NCBI RefSeq assembly: GCF_000002985.6 | Contig: NC_003284.9 | Coordinates: 15,004,001 to 15,068,000 of the forward strand | Length of the DNA: 64,000 nucleotides | Direction: 5' to 3' | DNA from: Caenorhabditis elegans | Lineage: Eukaryota > Nematoda > Chromadorea > Rhabditida > Rhabditidae | In this document: piece after piece, positions 48,039-58,148 of the stretch | Layout of the letters: each line of letters starts with the position of its first letter | How positions within the stretch are numbered: position 1 is the first letter of the stretch | Translations under genes and position numbers: made by a program | The notes under the pieces: model-generated | The model's input: only the letters and a program-made list of their open reading frames with translations | Database searches by the model: none | What the model was told of the DNA's origin: nothing

Positions 48039-48684
48039 CCGACACAGTCGTACCAAGCCATACGGTAGACTAAATGTTCCCTTGTCCTGATTATGATATA
48101 TCAAATTTTGCAAGGTTTAGAATGTTTCGAAACTAATTTCAAAAGTTCTTTTTTTGGAGGTAATATTGGCCCAAACTCCCTGTGATTCCCATATGTCTCC
48201 CCTGTTGTTATTAATTCCGATTTCTTCAGCGAACCGTGTTTATCAATTTTCATAATAATTAATCATAATGTAAACAGTGGTGAAATTTGTTTCCACCTTT
48301 TAAAACTGATTAGAGAAATTTGAAATCAGAATTCTTTCAACACAATTAAAGAAACCGATTTCTATCTAAGAAACCGTTTTTCCGTTTTTTGCGAATATTT
48401 ATTACACTTTAAGATTTTTCAAGTTGTCATTACTTGCCTGAATATAGGTGGATTTTAGGAATTTCCCTCTCTGACGATTCTTCACTAAAAACAGTTTTGA
48501 AATAATGAGCACGATGTAGCACTGTCGTGTTAAATACAAAACTATATGTAGTTTTTAATAATAAAGAAACTTTTACGGTAAAAAAAGATTTCTCATAAAA
48601 AGTTATTTCTTCATACTTTTCCTGTTCCGTCTTCACTTCATTTCCAATATCTTGCGATATCGATTTTTCAATTTTTCAGCCCTC

Positions 48685-48870
48685 ATGCCAACTTCTTCCC
48701 CAACACCTGGAACATCCGCTTACACTCCAATCACTGTTCCAGAACAACAGAAGCGGGCTCCAACAAGAACTGCTAAGATCTTGAGCTGCTGCAGAATTGG
48801 CTGTATAACACTTGCTGGGATAGTTGGAATTTACATGATCGTCATTTTCATTTATAATGCAATAATATAA
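48685..48870 (+). CDS. Small single-pass membrane protein, 61 aa
   Basis: ATG 48685 lies 5 nt downstream of a strong acceptor (aatttttcag|ccctc), the spacing expected of an SL1 trans-splice site, which decides the start. The N-terminal 35 residues are Pro/Thr/Ser-rich and polar (MPTSSPTPGTSAYTPITVPE). Then come RTAKILSCCRIGC and a hydrophobic segment LAGIVGIYMIVIFIYNAII at the very C terminus, as in a tail-anchored or type III membrane protein. An AATAAA-type signal occurs near 48968. No family recognised. See 46623-46811 for a possible relative. Confidence 0.6.
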   Translation: MPTSSPTPGTSAYTPITVPEQQKRAPTRTAKILSCCRIGCITLAGIVGIYMIVIFIYNAII

Positions 48871-49261
48871 ATGAGAAGAATCTTCGCTAGAATCCGGCAT
48901 AATTAACGTTTGAACGGGCCCGTTGATTAATTTTTTGTTTAATTTCTATTTTTGTCCTTGTTTGTGGAATAAATAAATAATAAAGTTTTTTTCCGAAAAA
49001 ACATTCCTGGCTCGAAATCTGAATTTTTCAGAAAAAACCAGTTTGTTGTGATATTAAAATTATAGGTAATTACTTTTTGGGCGAATGTTGGATTCAAGTT
49101 CTGGGCGCGAAATTTAAATTTTTCGTAACAATTTTTTCCTGAAAACTCAAAATTGAATTTTCAAAGCAAATTTTTGCGTTCTAATAAGTCACAAAAAGCT
49201 ACAAAGTAAAATCCAATAAACATCTCAAAAACGAGACAAAGTGAGCTTAACAATAATCGAT

Positions 49262-49415
49262 AGGACATCATAATATTCAAATGTATATGTTCACGCCGGG
49301 TACCACGTAAAACAACATCAGCCTACTCTGCGTCTCTTGCTTCAGTTTGAACAAGAAGAACCTTCGAGAACCAGTATGACTTGTTTGAGTTTGAATATGC
49401 AGAGATATGACAAGT
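49262..49415. promoter_or_regulatory. F-box-associated upstream repeat B
   Basis: Homologous to 41521-41655 (ttcaaatgtatatgtt, gggtacc, ctctgcgtctc, gagaaccagtatgac, tttgagtttgaat). It sits just upstream of the truncated F-box gene, in the opposite orientation relative to the gene compared with copy A. Regulatory role is inferred only. Confidence 0.4.
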
Positions 49416-49466
49416 TTTATAATACTTATACTTGTTAGTTTTCAAATTTGAAATAGTCACAATCAT

Positions 49467-50652
49467 ATATTTTTGAAAGCTTGAAATTTTCGGACAGGTA
49501 AGACAAATAACTTTTTTTTAAAATCATTTTTTGAGAGCATTTTTTCAAAAATTTTATAGTTCAAAACGGACAAAACAAAATGAAATATGAGCTGTCAAAG
49601 TTGAGCAAAGGGGTGCAAAACTAATAGAGAAAATACGGTAAAAATGCTTAAATTTTTCCAACTTTGAACAAGAGATTTTTGAAAATTCTCAAACATATAA
49701 TTGTTGAAAGTTAATAATTTTTCAGGCACGCCTTGCGCAAAACTTCTCACAATTTGAGAAATGCAGTCGATCAGTCTCCCTTGAAAGTGTGGCGTTTGAG
49801 CTTTACCTATAAGAAATACTGGGCAGAATTAGCGATTGGGAATTTATTGGTTACGTATAGACATGATCCTCAGGGCTGTGTCATGGACTGGCGTAATGCC
49901 AGAGGAAATGAACATGACGATGGAGAACGTATTATCAATGGGAAACATTTTCTAGAATTAGTTTTTACTGACATGAGCATTTTCTTGAAAATGACACAAC
50001 TCGACCTAAATCGAAACAAATGGTTCGAGTTCAATAACAAGGATTACGACGGAGACCTTAAAGATTTCTGTAATCAATTCGATCGATTCGTTGATTCAGA
50101 AAACCTTTGGAAAATGAAGTTTGTTTCCCTAAACAACTGGAACGTTGGAACAGCACTCCCAAGGATCCTGAAAAAATGTGACACCGAGAGCTTGAAGTCA
50201 ATAAAACTAAAGATGAAATACGAGACAGCTGAAAGTATGGAAAATATCGCCGCACTCGAACAGTGGAATCATGTTAAGGAATTGGAAATCGAAGTTCCAA
50301 GGGGAAAGAAGAAACCAAATCTCGAATACTTCAGCCATGTCACAGATTTGAACATGACTTTCGATTTTTTCACAAATGAGTTTGTCCCAAGAATTCAAGA
50401 CATGAGTTTTTATTTGGTGTTTTTTTATTTGCGTCACATGGAAATCTATTTCAGCTTTTGTTGAAGCCAGGTAACCTGAAAAATGGACGATTTGAGTATG
50501 ACTTCATTGAGGAATACGATTTTGTTGATGCAGAATTTCGTGTGGAGAACGACAAGGACAAGAAACGTGATGTTTCAGCCAATGCTATGCAATTCGGAAA
50601 CTACGAAATTGAGCTCAACGAACGGTACATGTCTGTAACACGCAAAGATTAA
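49467..50652 (+). pseudogene. 5'-truncated F-box/FTH (fbxa-type) gene
   Basis: A remnant of the F-box exon survives at 49467-49497 (IFESLKFSDR, donor gtaag). It is preceded in frame by TAG instead of the F-box N half. It splices in phase to 49726-50416, an FTH/DUF38 domain (ALRKTSHNLRNAVDQSPLKV, FELVFTDM-type core, LKKCDTESLKSIKLKMKYET), and then 50455-50652 (LLKPGNLKNGRFEYDFIEEY to the stop). The last intron would be only 38 nt, so that donor is uncertain. No N-terminal HTH-like exon is present between upstream repeat B and the remnant. The long FTH frame has no stop over about 230 codons, so loss is recent or an alternative upstream exon exists. Confidence 0.7.
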
Positions 50653-51463
50653 AACCGAAACGTTAATCGGGAATCTTCGGTACTCGTCACTAAAAACAAT
50701 GGTATTCTAAATTGATGAAATGCATTCATATCACTGAAAACGTTTATATAAAAACTAAAAATAAAGTATCGTGAGTAGAGTAATTTTTTACCGCTTTTAT
50801 ATGTTAAAATGTGAGAATTATTCAATAAAGTTTTAAAGGTTTTTATCAACTTTTACTAACATTCATAAAAAAAGTGAAAACGCCGTTGATTGTTTTGGTA
50901 TACAGGTTGCATGATATAATAGAATTAAAAGTTTTTAATATTATAAAAATTATCAATTCTCGTTTTCATGTATTTGTTTCCCAGAATAGTTTAATCCTGT
51001 CAACCGCTTTTTCTATAAATAAATCATCATTGTAAATTACTAAATAAAAAAAATTATCGCATAGTCAGATTCGATCAGACGGAATTGAGTTTATTGAAGA
51101 AAAAAGAAGAGACGACTGCAACTCGAGCAGGTACTGACTGATTCCTTGAAAGTTCTGGAATCTTAATTTCTTTGCTATTTTATTATTTTTGACAACTTCC
51201 AGCCACCCTTCGTTAGGGAGAATCGGAGATACTTGTCTGCTGTCTGTGAAATTTGATGAAATGTACAGAAAAGTATCGAAGCAAGTATATTAGTTTGGTG
51301 TTTTCAGTTTTAGAAGTTTATTCCAGAAACGGAAGATTGTTTAGACCACAATATAACGTAAGCATAGTAGCAAAAATGATGTAGAAAATGTTGCTACCAT
51401 TTAATTGAAAAAAATCAAATTTCAAAATCCAGATTCGTTGATATCGTTTACCCAACCGGCTGC
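50653..51463. other. Intergenic, no gene seen
   Basis: 3' flanks of the truncated F-box gene (AATAAA-type sequences near 50760 and 50824) and of the minus-strand 51464-52007 gene. Nothing else recognised. Confidence 0.5.
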
Positions 51464-52007
51464 TTACTGAAACATAACAATTATTAATTGTGAAAAAAAC
51501 TAAATGGATCTTACATGTTTGGCTTTTTTGATTTCAGAACTGCTTTCAATGACTTTACGATTCAATCTGCTTGAGCGTCTAACACTGTTCATTCCAGAAT
51601 TGCCAATGTTCGGAATTGGAGCTGCTTTTGGAGTAACAACTACTTGTGTGTCACTCGATGAACTCTCTTCCGATTTATTGCCCAGATCGTTGTCTTGAGC
51701 AAATGATTTTGTCGATTCAAGCTCTTCAAAAGCTGAAAAGTCTAGTAGATAATTAAAGTATCCTTCAAAACGACTCACCTTTGTTTATAACACCTTTTTG
51801 TTCTTGAGATGTTTCGAGATCTTTTGCTGCTATCTCGAGCAAACGATGAATAAGGTTTTTATACAATTGAATTGTTTCACGTAATGTATTCTTATGATTT
51901 TGATTGTTCTCAAGCATCGCTTTGTATTTGTCGATCAATTCCTCTTTGTTCTGGATAATCAAATGCACACGTGTTCCCAAACGCAATAGATTCATTGTGT
52001 CATCCAT
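51464..52007 (-). CDS. Small coiled-coil protein with Ser/Lys-rich tail, 149 aa
   Basis: Exons 52007-51779, 51732-51515 and 51466-51464; phases agree. The last exon begins with the TAA stop directly after its acceptor, so the third exon is 3' UTR apart from the stop. Residues 1-75 are helical and charged (KEELIDKYKAMLENNQNHKN, ETIQLYKNLIHRLLEIAAKD), consistent with a coiled coil. Residues 80-149 are polar with acidic serine clusters (KSEESSSSDTQ) and basic patches (RRSSRLNRK), suggesting a nuclear protein. No named family recognised. The 52249-52822 gene lies 240 bp upstream in the same direction. Confidence 0.65.
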
Positions 52008-52248
52008 CTTGAAAACCTAAAAAGAATTTTATTGCTGTGTATATTATACTTCAATTTTTAACTTTACGACACAAAATATATAAATGTATGTAATGACGTG
52101 ATAAACGTTTTATATGAAAAAGTAAAATTTTAATTGACAAATGAATATTTATTTTTATAGAGAATTCATTAAATTTTCTTATAACAATTATTATTGAATT
52201 ATCTGTGTAGTTGAAAAAAGTTAACTGAATGATGTTCGGATTTTATGC

Positions 52249-52822
52249 TTATAGTTTGTCCTTCTCTTCATGGCCAGTGGTTACTTTGTCATCTGTAAGA
52301 GTATAGTGTTGCAAAGCTGAATTCTAGTTGAATTGCCGTATTTGTCGGTTATTTTCAGTAAAAACTTATTCAATATCAATTTTCACTAATCAATTTTTTT
52401 TTAGCTATTTGAGAGTTTGTAATATTACAGCTTTTTGGTTATAGATAATTTTATAAAACTTGCCTTCATGCAAGCATTGCACAATGTTTTCACGTCGTTG
52501 GATTGAGTTGGAAAATGCTTTGCAAGTTCTTCAACTACTGTAAAACTGTTTTTTGTGTTTCTATACCAATTGTAACCTACATATTTCAACAAAAAAACGT
52601 ACTTCTTACTTTCTTTTTTGATATTTCCTTCATATCTTCGTTTACTTTTAGTAACTTGTCAGCTATATTTTGGTGAAAATCAAGCTCTGCTCTCAATGCT
52701 GCTATTTCGGCGACGTCCGCCTCCTTTTGCTGCTCCAGATCTTCGATTTCGACATCTTTTTGACGATTTATTTCTTGTAAGTCCCCAACAAGAGCTTCGA
52801 CATAACCAACTGGTACGTTCAT
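52249..52822 (-). CDS. Small coiled-coil protein, about 113 aa
   Basis: ATG 52822 follows an acceptor (gctaattttcag) by 7 nt, as in a trans-spliced gene. Exons 52822-52603, 52537-52460 and 52292-52249 give consistent phases. Residues 5-73 form a strong heptad coiled coil (EALVGDLQEINRQKDVEIED, EIAALRAELDFHQNIADKLL); the C-terminal third includes AKHFPTQSNDVKTLCNACMK and a charged end. Exon 1 could instead stop at gtaag (52607), which would break the frame, so the gtacgt donor is preferred. Together with the 51464 gene this is a pair of small coiled-coil genes in tandem; sequence similarity between them is weak. Confidence 0.55.
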
Positions 52823-53188
52823 AGTTATCTGAAAATTAGCAAATATTGCAAGAAAAATGGTCAAAGATATTGTTAAGAAGGTTCATTTCTTAATCTTTAT
52901 GCAAAATTCATAGATAGATTGCAAAATGCGCTAAGGATCACAGTTCACAAATGAGTTCAGGATGGCTGGGGGTACATTCATTATTCTTTACACTTATTAT
53001 AAAGGATGATAATACAACATGGATTAAATATGCTACAAATGATGTTTTAAAAGCAAATAAAAAATGGATAAAAAAGTATATCGTCTCGATCAAATGTTGT
53101 GGGATAGACCAAGAGCATTTGTAATGTTATTGAATGCATGAGTCACAGTCACAAAGCAATTTTGATCTGGCATAAGACATACTGTGTT

Positions 53189-53849
53189 TCATTTTTTGAA
53201 ACTATAATATTTCCAAAAACAAAAACTATCCCAACCGAAAAATGCATAATACATGCAAGCTACAAAAAACAAACGCGCTCCGTTGAACAATTTAGACCCA
53301 ACGCGAAACTTGAATAGAAGTCCCAAAATCGTGAACACAGAAGTAAAAATTTCACATGACACTGGCAAATAAACACAATTGAAAAATATAATATACATAG
53401 TTTATCATACTTTGTGATCATTGCACAGTTCTATTCAATTGGGATTGAAAGAAGGAAAAAATCATTCAAAATTGGTTGAATAAATTATGAAATGATCCGT
53501 TCACAGATTCCAAAACAAAAAATTGGAGACCCAGAGATAAACCATTTTTAAACTGATGGAAAATGCCAATTGTGATCATACAAATTAGTAGTGTAATGAA
53601 GACACACAAATGAGCCGTCCCTTTAGTCAGTACTGTACCAACTGCACGCATCTACTCAAATGTCATCATGACAATGCAGTTGTGAATACATTTAGTAGGT
53701 ATAATGTGTATACGTAACAACAGACGAGCAACAGCTGGAAGGGTGCCAACAAAAAACTGTATTGGGTACTCAGGGTGAGCGGCAAAAAAGAAGGAAATGG
53801 CAAATGGGAGTGCAATGTAGCAATTTGTGGAAACCTTAAAACTTTTCAT
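53189..53849 (-). CDS. Multi-pass membrane protein, unrecognised
   Basis: Exon 1 is 53849-53690. A 48-nt intron (gtattc...gtgcag) removes an in-frame TAG, and exon 2 starts at 53641 in phase. Exon 2 either ends at TGA 53466 or splices from a phase-1 donor (gtttat) to a third exon at about 53378 ending at 53189. Hydrophobic segments: CYIALPFAISFFF, FFVGTLPAVARLLL, LCVFITLLICMITIGIF, and in exon 3 EIFTSVFTILGLLF and RLFFVACMYYAFFGW. This suggests 4-5 membrane spans. I do not recognise the family. The 3' structure is uncertain and it may be a decayed gene. Confidence 0.45.
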
Positions 53850-54508
53850 AGTGACACCATTTGAAAGTCAAAACTCGAAAATTAAATGTTTCTGAGATTA
53901 TTCTTAGTTATTGATTTAACAAAAAATCAAATTAAATAAACATTAATTGAGGGAAATTATTTTAACTTTTTTTGAGCATGAAAACTTTTGGAAGAAATTT
54001 TGCAATATTCTGAGTATGAAAAACATTGAAAAACTATTTTGGCTTCATACTCAAAAATATTAAAAATTTGCTATTTCGATGAATACAAAAATTATCGCAA
54101 GAAAATGCTATATCTTTCTTATCTGTTATCTGGTTATACCTGTTTTTTCTGTGGAGCACGTTGGCCATCTATCTCGTTCCTGTACCGTCTTGGCAGCCCT
54201 TAACCACGAGAAAAAAGTAATTCATTAAAGCAACTTTAGTCAGATAGTTCAGAAATCTTTGCTTAGCAGTCATATTATAAGTCATTCATTTGATAATAAA
54301 GGCATTTAATTTAAAAAAGAACAAAGAAAAATGAGTACTTATAACAAAAGACCAAGGCAAGGTGCTTTTTGTAATTTAATTATGTTTATTAAAATTAGAA
54401 ACGACAATAAGAAATGAATCTTTCAAAAAGTAAGTTTAAGCAGTCCAGAAAATAACTAAAACGAAAATCTAGAGAAATATAATAATATGACAAAAACCAG
54501 AACAAAAT
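53850..54508. other. Intergenic, no gene seen
   Basis: AT-rich sequence between the membrane-protein gene and the F-box gene; nothing recognisable. Confidence 0.45.
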
Positions 54509-56374
54509 TCAATTTGAAAAATAACAATCTAGTGAGAGGGCACTCTGCGGCAAATTCTCATGCCGAATAGTCAACTTTCTCTTTGAGAATTGTATCTCAT
54601 AGTTCAAGTACTTCACAGTATTTATTTCTTGAACTACATTTCTGTGGCCAAAAGCAGACGCAATGTAAACAGTGTCAAGAGCTGCAACACTTTGAAAAAC
54701 CATCGCTGAAAGTTGATTCGGCTCGGAGATTAGCTGAAAGTTGATGTTATTGTAGCTGGATCCTTTTTTGAATTTTTCCGCTAATTACTAACCTTTTTAA
54801 TTTGGTCAATATCTTCTACTGATGATTGATCTGGCCTTAGTGACAAAACTTTGAAATTCGAAAGATTTTGGTAAAATCTAGTGGGCAAATACTTGCAATA
54901 CAATTTTAGATATTTAGCGTTCTTCCAGTGGTTAAGATTAACAAATTCGTTATACTCCAGCAATTCTTCGTCATGAAAGTGTAAATCAATATGTTTAAGC
55001 TGGTCAGCACTGCACAACTTCAGAAATGAAGCAACTGCCTTGCATGTCCAGAATCGAAGATATATTTCTGTTGGGGAGATGTTCTCGATTTTTCCCACAA
55101 ACAGTCGGCAGAACTTGTCATGTTCATCCGGGCTGCAGTTTTGGAAGTCCAGCTCAACTTTGACAAGGTCATGTTTAGACCCTTTTATCATGTTGCAGAA
55201 ATCATTAACAGCCATCTCCAAATGATCTCCTCCAGTGACTTCTTTTTCGTCTCCCCGTGCTCCCGTGTCGCATTGCACATAACAACTGCCATCTCGGTTT
55301 TCATAGTTGACTGTGAATGGTTCGATGAACAACATCACACATCTTTCGATAACGATTAATTGTGCTTCCTTCAATTTCCATCCAACTCGATCAACCGCAA
55401 TTTTAAAGTGTCTACACATATTTCGAAGGTGAAGTCTAAAAGATTTTCAGAATTACACCAACAACATTTCAAGTTTTACTGACCTGTCTGCCAAATTCAA
55501 GTTCTCGAAAATGTGGAGGAGTGCCACAATTGGCATTTCCGAAAAAACTGGCAGTTCCACGTCAGAGCTGAAAAAAATAATTTAGAAACAATCATGGATG
55601 CATCTCAATATGGGTTGAACCTTACTAGGGAGTACTTTTTTGTGTCCAGAGAGTAATTAAATGATATGTTTTCTGAAAGCTTATAATAAATACCGTATTT
55701 CCTCTAGTCTTGCAGCCTCTAATAGTCTTGCAGTCTCTATTAGTCTTGCACCCCTATGGGTCAATCAAAAATTAGTCTTGCATGCAAGACTAATAGAGAA
55801 AATACGGTATATATTTTTAACCATAACTCTCTGGATACAAAAAAAGACACCCTCAAAGTGAAAATATTGTTTGGGGTACATTGACTACACAGGCACATAC
55901 ATTTCAAATGTTAAGATGCCCTTTTACTCGTGAGAGTTTTTGGCAGATATTTATTTGACATCTCTGCCGCAGTTTTCAATTCAAATTCTAACCGAAATCA
56001 TACTTAGATTTAAAAAAAAATCACCAAGGAATTTGAAAGCTACCAATTTCTCGAATTGTCGAACTTTTACATTTAATTTTTTTATTATTACTATCTGTTC
56101 ATATTCTTATTAATTTGACTAACCTTTTCCCGATCTTGTAGTACGCTACATAGAACTCTCGATATGTCTTCTCGCTGCTTCCAAATTCTTCGCAAAAACT
56201 CAAAAAAGCTTTCTTGACGGAATAACCTTCAGCATATATGTTTCGGATGAATTCCTTGATAAGCTTCTCGTCAGTTATGAAAATTTTTCTTTAAGAGTTG
56301 AATTTACGGGAAATGTTTACTATACTACTAAAAACTTACAACTTCGCAACATCTTCAACCAAACTTTTCGACAT
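54509..56374 (-). CDS. Intact F-box protein with HTH-like N terminus and FTH/DUF38 domain (fbxa type)
   Basis: Exons: 56374-56340, 56288-56124, 55567-55484, 55435-54793, 54733-54509; total 1152 nt, 383 aa, phases agree. Order: short N terminus (MSKSLVEDVAK); HTH-like domain found at the start of many C. elegans F-box A proteins (IKEFIRNIYAEGYSVKKAFL...YYKIGK); F-box ELPVFSEMPIVALLHIFENL followed by NLADR; FTH/DUF38 domain with MCRHFKIAVDRVGWKLKEAQ and the WTCKAVASFLKLC leucine-rich stretch; C-terminal strand-rich end. F-box proteins bind SKP1 and recruit targets to SCF ubiquitin ligases; the FTH part is the presumed substrate-binding side. This is the only intact member of the local cluster and the reference used here for the broken copies. 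Confidence 0.9.
55690..55811. repeat. AATACCGTATTTTCTC-ended palindromic repeat
   Basis: Edges ataccgtatttcctc and gagaaaatacggtat are inverted. The interior has four copies of agtcttgca. It lies in F-box gene intron 2. The same edge (aatagagaaaatacggta) occurs alone at 49617-49640. Confidence 0.85.
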
Positions 56375-56403
56375 TGCTGGATTATACAAGGGGTTCCCTA
56401 AAA

Positions 56404-57198
56404 TTAGGTTTTTCATAATAATATTTATTCATGGCACAAATAGCAACATAAAGAGAACAATTGTAGGAGGCCGAATATGAATAAATGGTAAAATGGAAGC
56501 GGCCCGACAGAGCCGTTTGCAAGTAGGGGGGGAGAAGGAATATACATTAGAAGTTAGATAATGAGTTATCTACAAGCGATATGAATTTTACGGAGGGAGA
56601 GAAAATGGGGAGAGTTGTGAACTATGGAGTTCCAAACAGAAATAGCTATAGAGAAGAAGTTGTTTATTTTGGGGAAGAGGTTGGTGAGGAGCATAGGACG
56701 ACGTTTAGAGGAAGATAAAATCACAAAGTTTTTGATACCAGGAAAATGTGTTTCACCGGTGATAAATCTACACATAATGATAAGTTGGGATTTTAACCTG
56801 AGGGAGCGGGTTGATTGTAAATTGAAAATTTGTAATCGGGTACTATAAGATTTAGAAAAAGCTGTAGAAGTTTGGTGATCGTTTTTCGATTTTTAAGGAA
56901 TGTTACAGCGTTGGAGTACTCTTTTAGAATAATATTTAAGGGTAGCTCCTAAGGTACTGAAAAGCTTAGGATTGAATGGAGGGGAGTAAACAACAGATGC
57001 ATATTCTAATATTGGGGAGATGTAGGTTTTATATAAATTGGTGTAAAATTTAGGGGAAGAGGAAGAGAAGATTTTGAGGATCTGTCTGGCCCTGAGAAGA
57101 GCAAGGGATGAGACTCGATTTATATGGGATTTGATGGTCAATTTATTATCAGTAGTTTTATTATCAGTAACATATTGAATAAAATTTTGAAAACTCAT
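56404..57198 (-). mobile_element. 5'-truncated non-LTR retrotransposon (CR1/Jockey-like reverse transcriptase end)
   Basis: The minus-strand frame from 57198 reads as the C-terminal part of a LINE reverse transcriptase: SHINRVSSLALLRARQILKI, YKTYISPILEYASVVYSPPF, KRVLQRCNIP. After a stop it continues in sequence typical of the family end: RLQIFNLQSTRSLRLKSQLI and LFPKINNFFSIAISVWNSIV. The upstream RT core is absent. It lies between the F-box start (56374) and upstream repeat C, so it appears to have inserted into the F-box promoter region. Confidence 0.8.
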
Positions 57199-57296
57199 TT
57201 CAAATTTTTAAAAAATAACTTTTCGATTTTCTAACAAAGAAATGAACGTCTTGAGAAACAAGAAAAACCGAAAGCAACGAATAGATAATTTCACAC

Positions 57297-57370
57297 ATAG
57301 TATTATATCACACCATGCATATTTATGACTCATAAACCGCCGCAGGTCTTTTCTGCGTCTCGAATTCTAA
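57297..57370. promoter_or_regulatory. F-box-associated upstream repeat C (short)
   Basis: Shares tattatat, aaccgccgcaggtc and ttctgcgtctc with upstream repeats A and B. It is now 0.9 kb from the F-box start because of the intervening retrotransposon fragment. Weak similarity; role unknown. Confidence 0.35.
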
Positions 57371-58148
57371 TTTCTACAGAGGAAACTGTATTCTTTTTTT
57401 TTGAGGAAAACATCTATTATAGTTTAGCATACAGTTTTCACATTTGAAATTTCGATTACATCATTTGATTGATTGATATATTTTTTACACGGTATTGCAC
57501 GATTTCGGTAACATGAGTTTTTGTGAAAAGATTTAATCTGTCTGACCCAACTAATTTAATGCAAAAACTGTTTCACTAGATAAATTTTTTAATCTTTTTT
57601 TTAGATCAGATTTTATTTACAACTTAGGTATATTTTGAAAACTGAAAGTTATAAGTATTATTATTTTGTTTATTTTTAAATTTTAAGAGAAAAATTATGA
57701 GTGTTTTTCTTACTTAGGCTCTCACTTCCTCCGTGCCTCTTATTTAACAAAACGCTGGTTACACTCTGGTTATTTTCGTGTTTATTCCATCTCCAAATGT
57801 TTATTTTTGTTCTGTTCATCTTGTTCATATCTTGAAGTGAAAAAAAATCAATCATTATCTTTAGAAATCTGTGAGTGAGTCGTTTTCTACTTGCCGCATA
57901 AATCCCGAGTACATTGGTACCCCCTTATTGCATATTACATTTCTAATTTATACTTATACTTAGAATTGCGCGATATTAAATTATTTTGCTCTTTCCATTT
58001 TGATTTATCACAGTTATACATGTATACATACATACTCGCATATATAAATATCCTAAATCCTCCTATTATCTCGAATTGATCCTCTTTTTTCTTTTTAAAG
58101 TGTACCAAAGCAGACTGAATCTTCTTACACCTTGTTTTTAAGCATATA
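57371..58148. other. Intergenic, no gene seen
   Basis: AT-rich; short ORFs only. Nothing recognised. Confidence 0.45.

Noticed and set aside
47616-48113. Long ORFs of 128-165 codons on both strands over the 72-bp array
   Set aside because: They arise because the unit length is a multiple of three and lacks stops in several frames; opposite-strand ORFs of equal quality and no splice or signal structure.
53650-53652. In-frame TAG taken as proof of a pseudogene
   Set aside because: A 48-nt intron with gtattc donor and gtgcag acceptor removes it in phase, so the stop is likely intronic.
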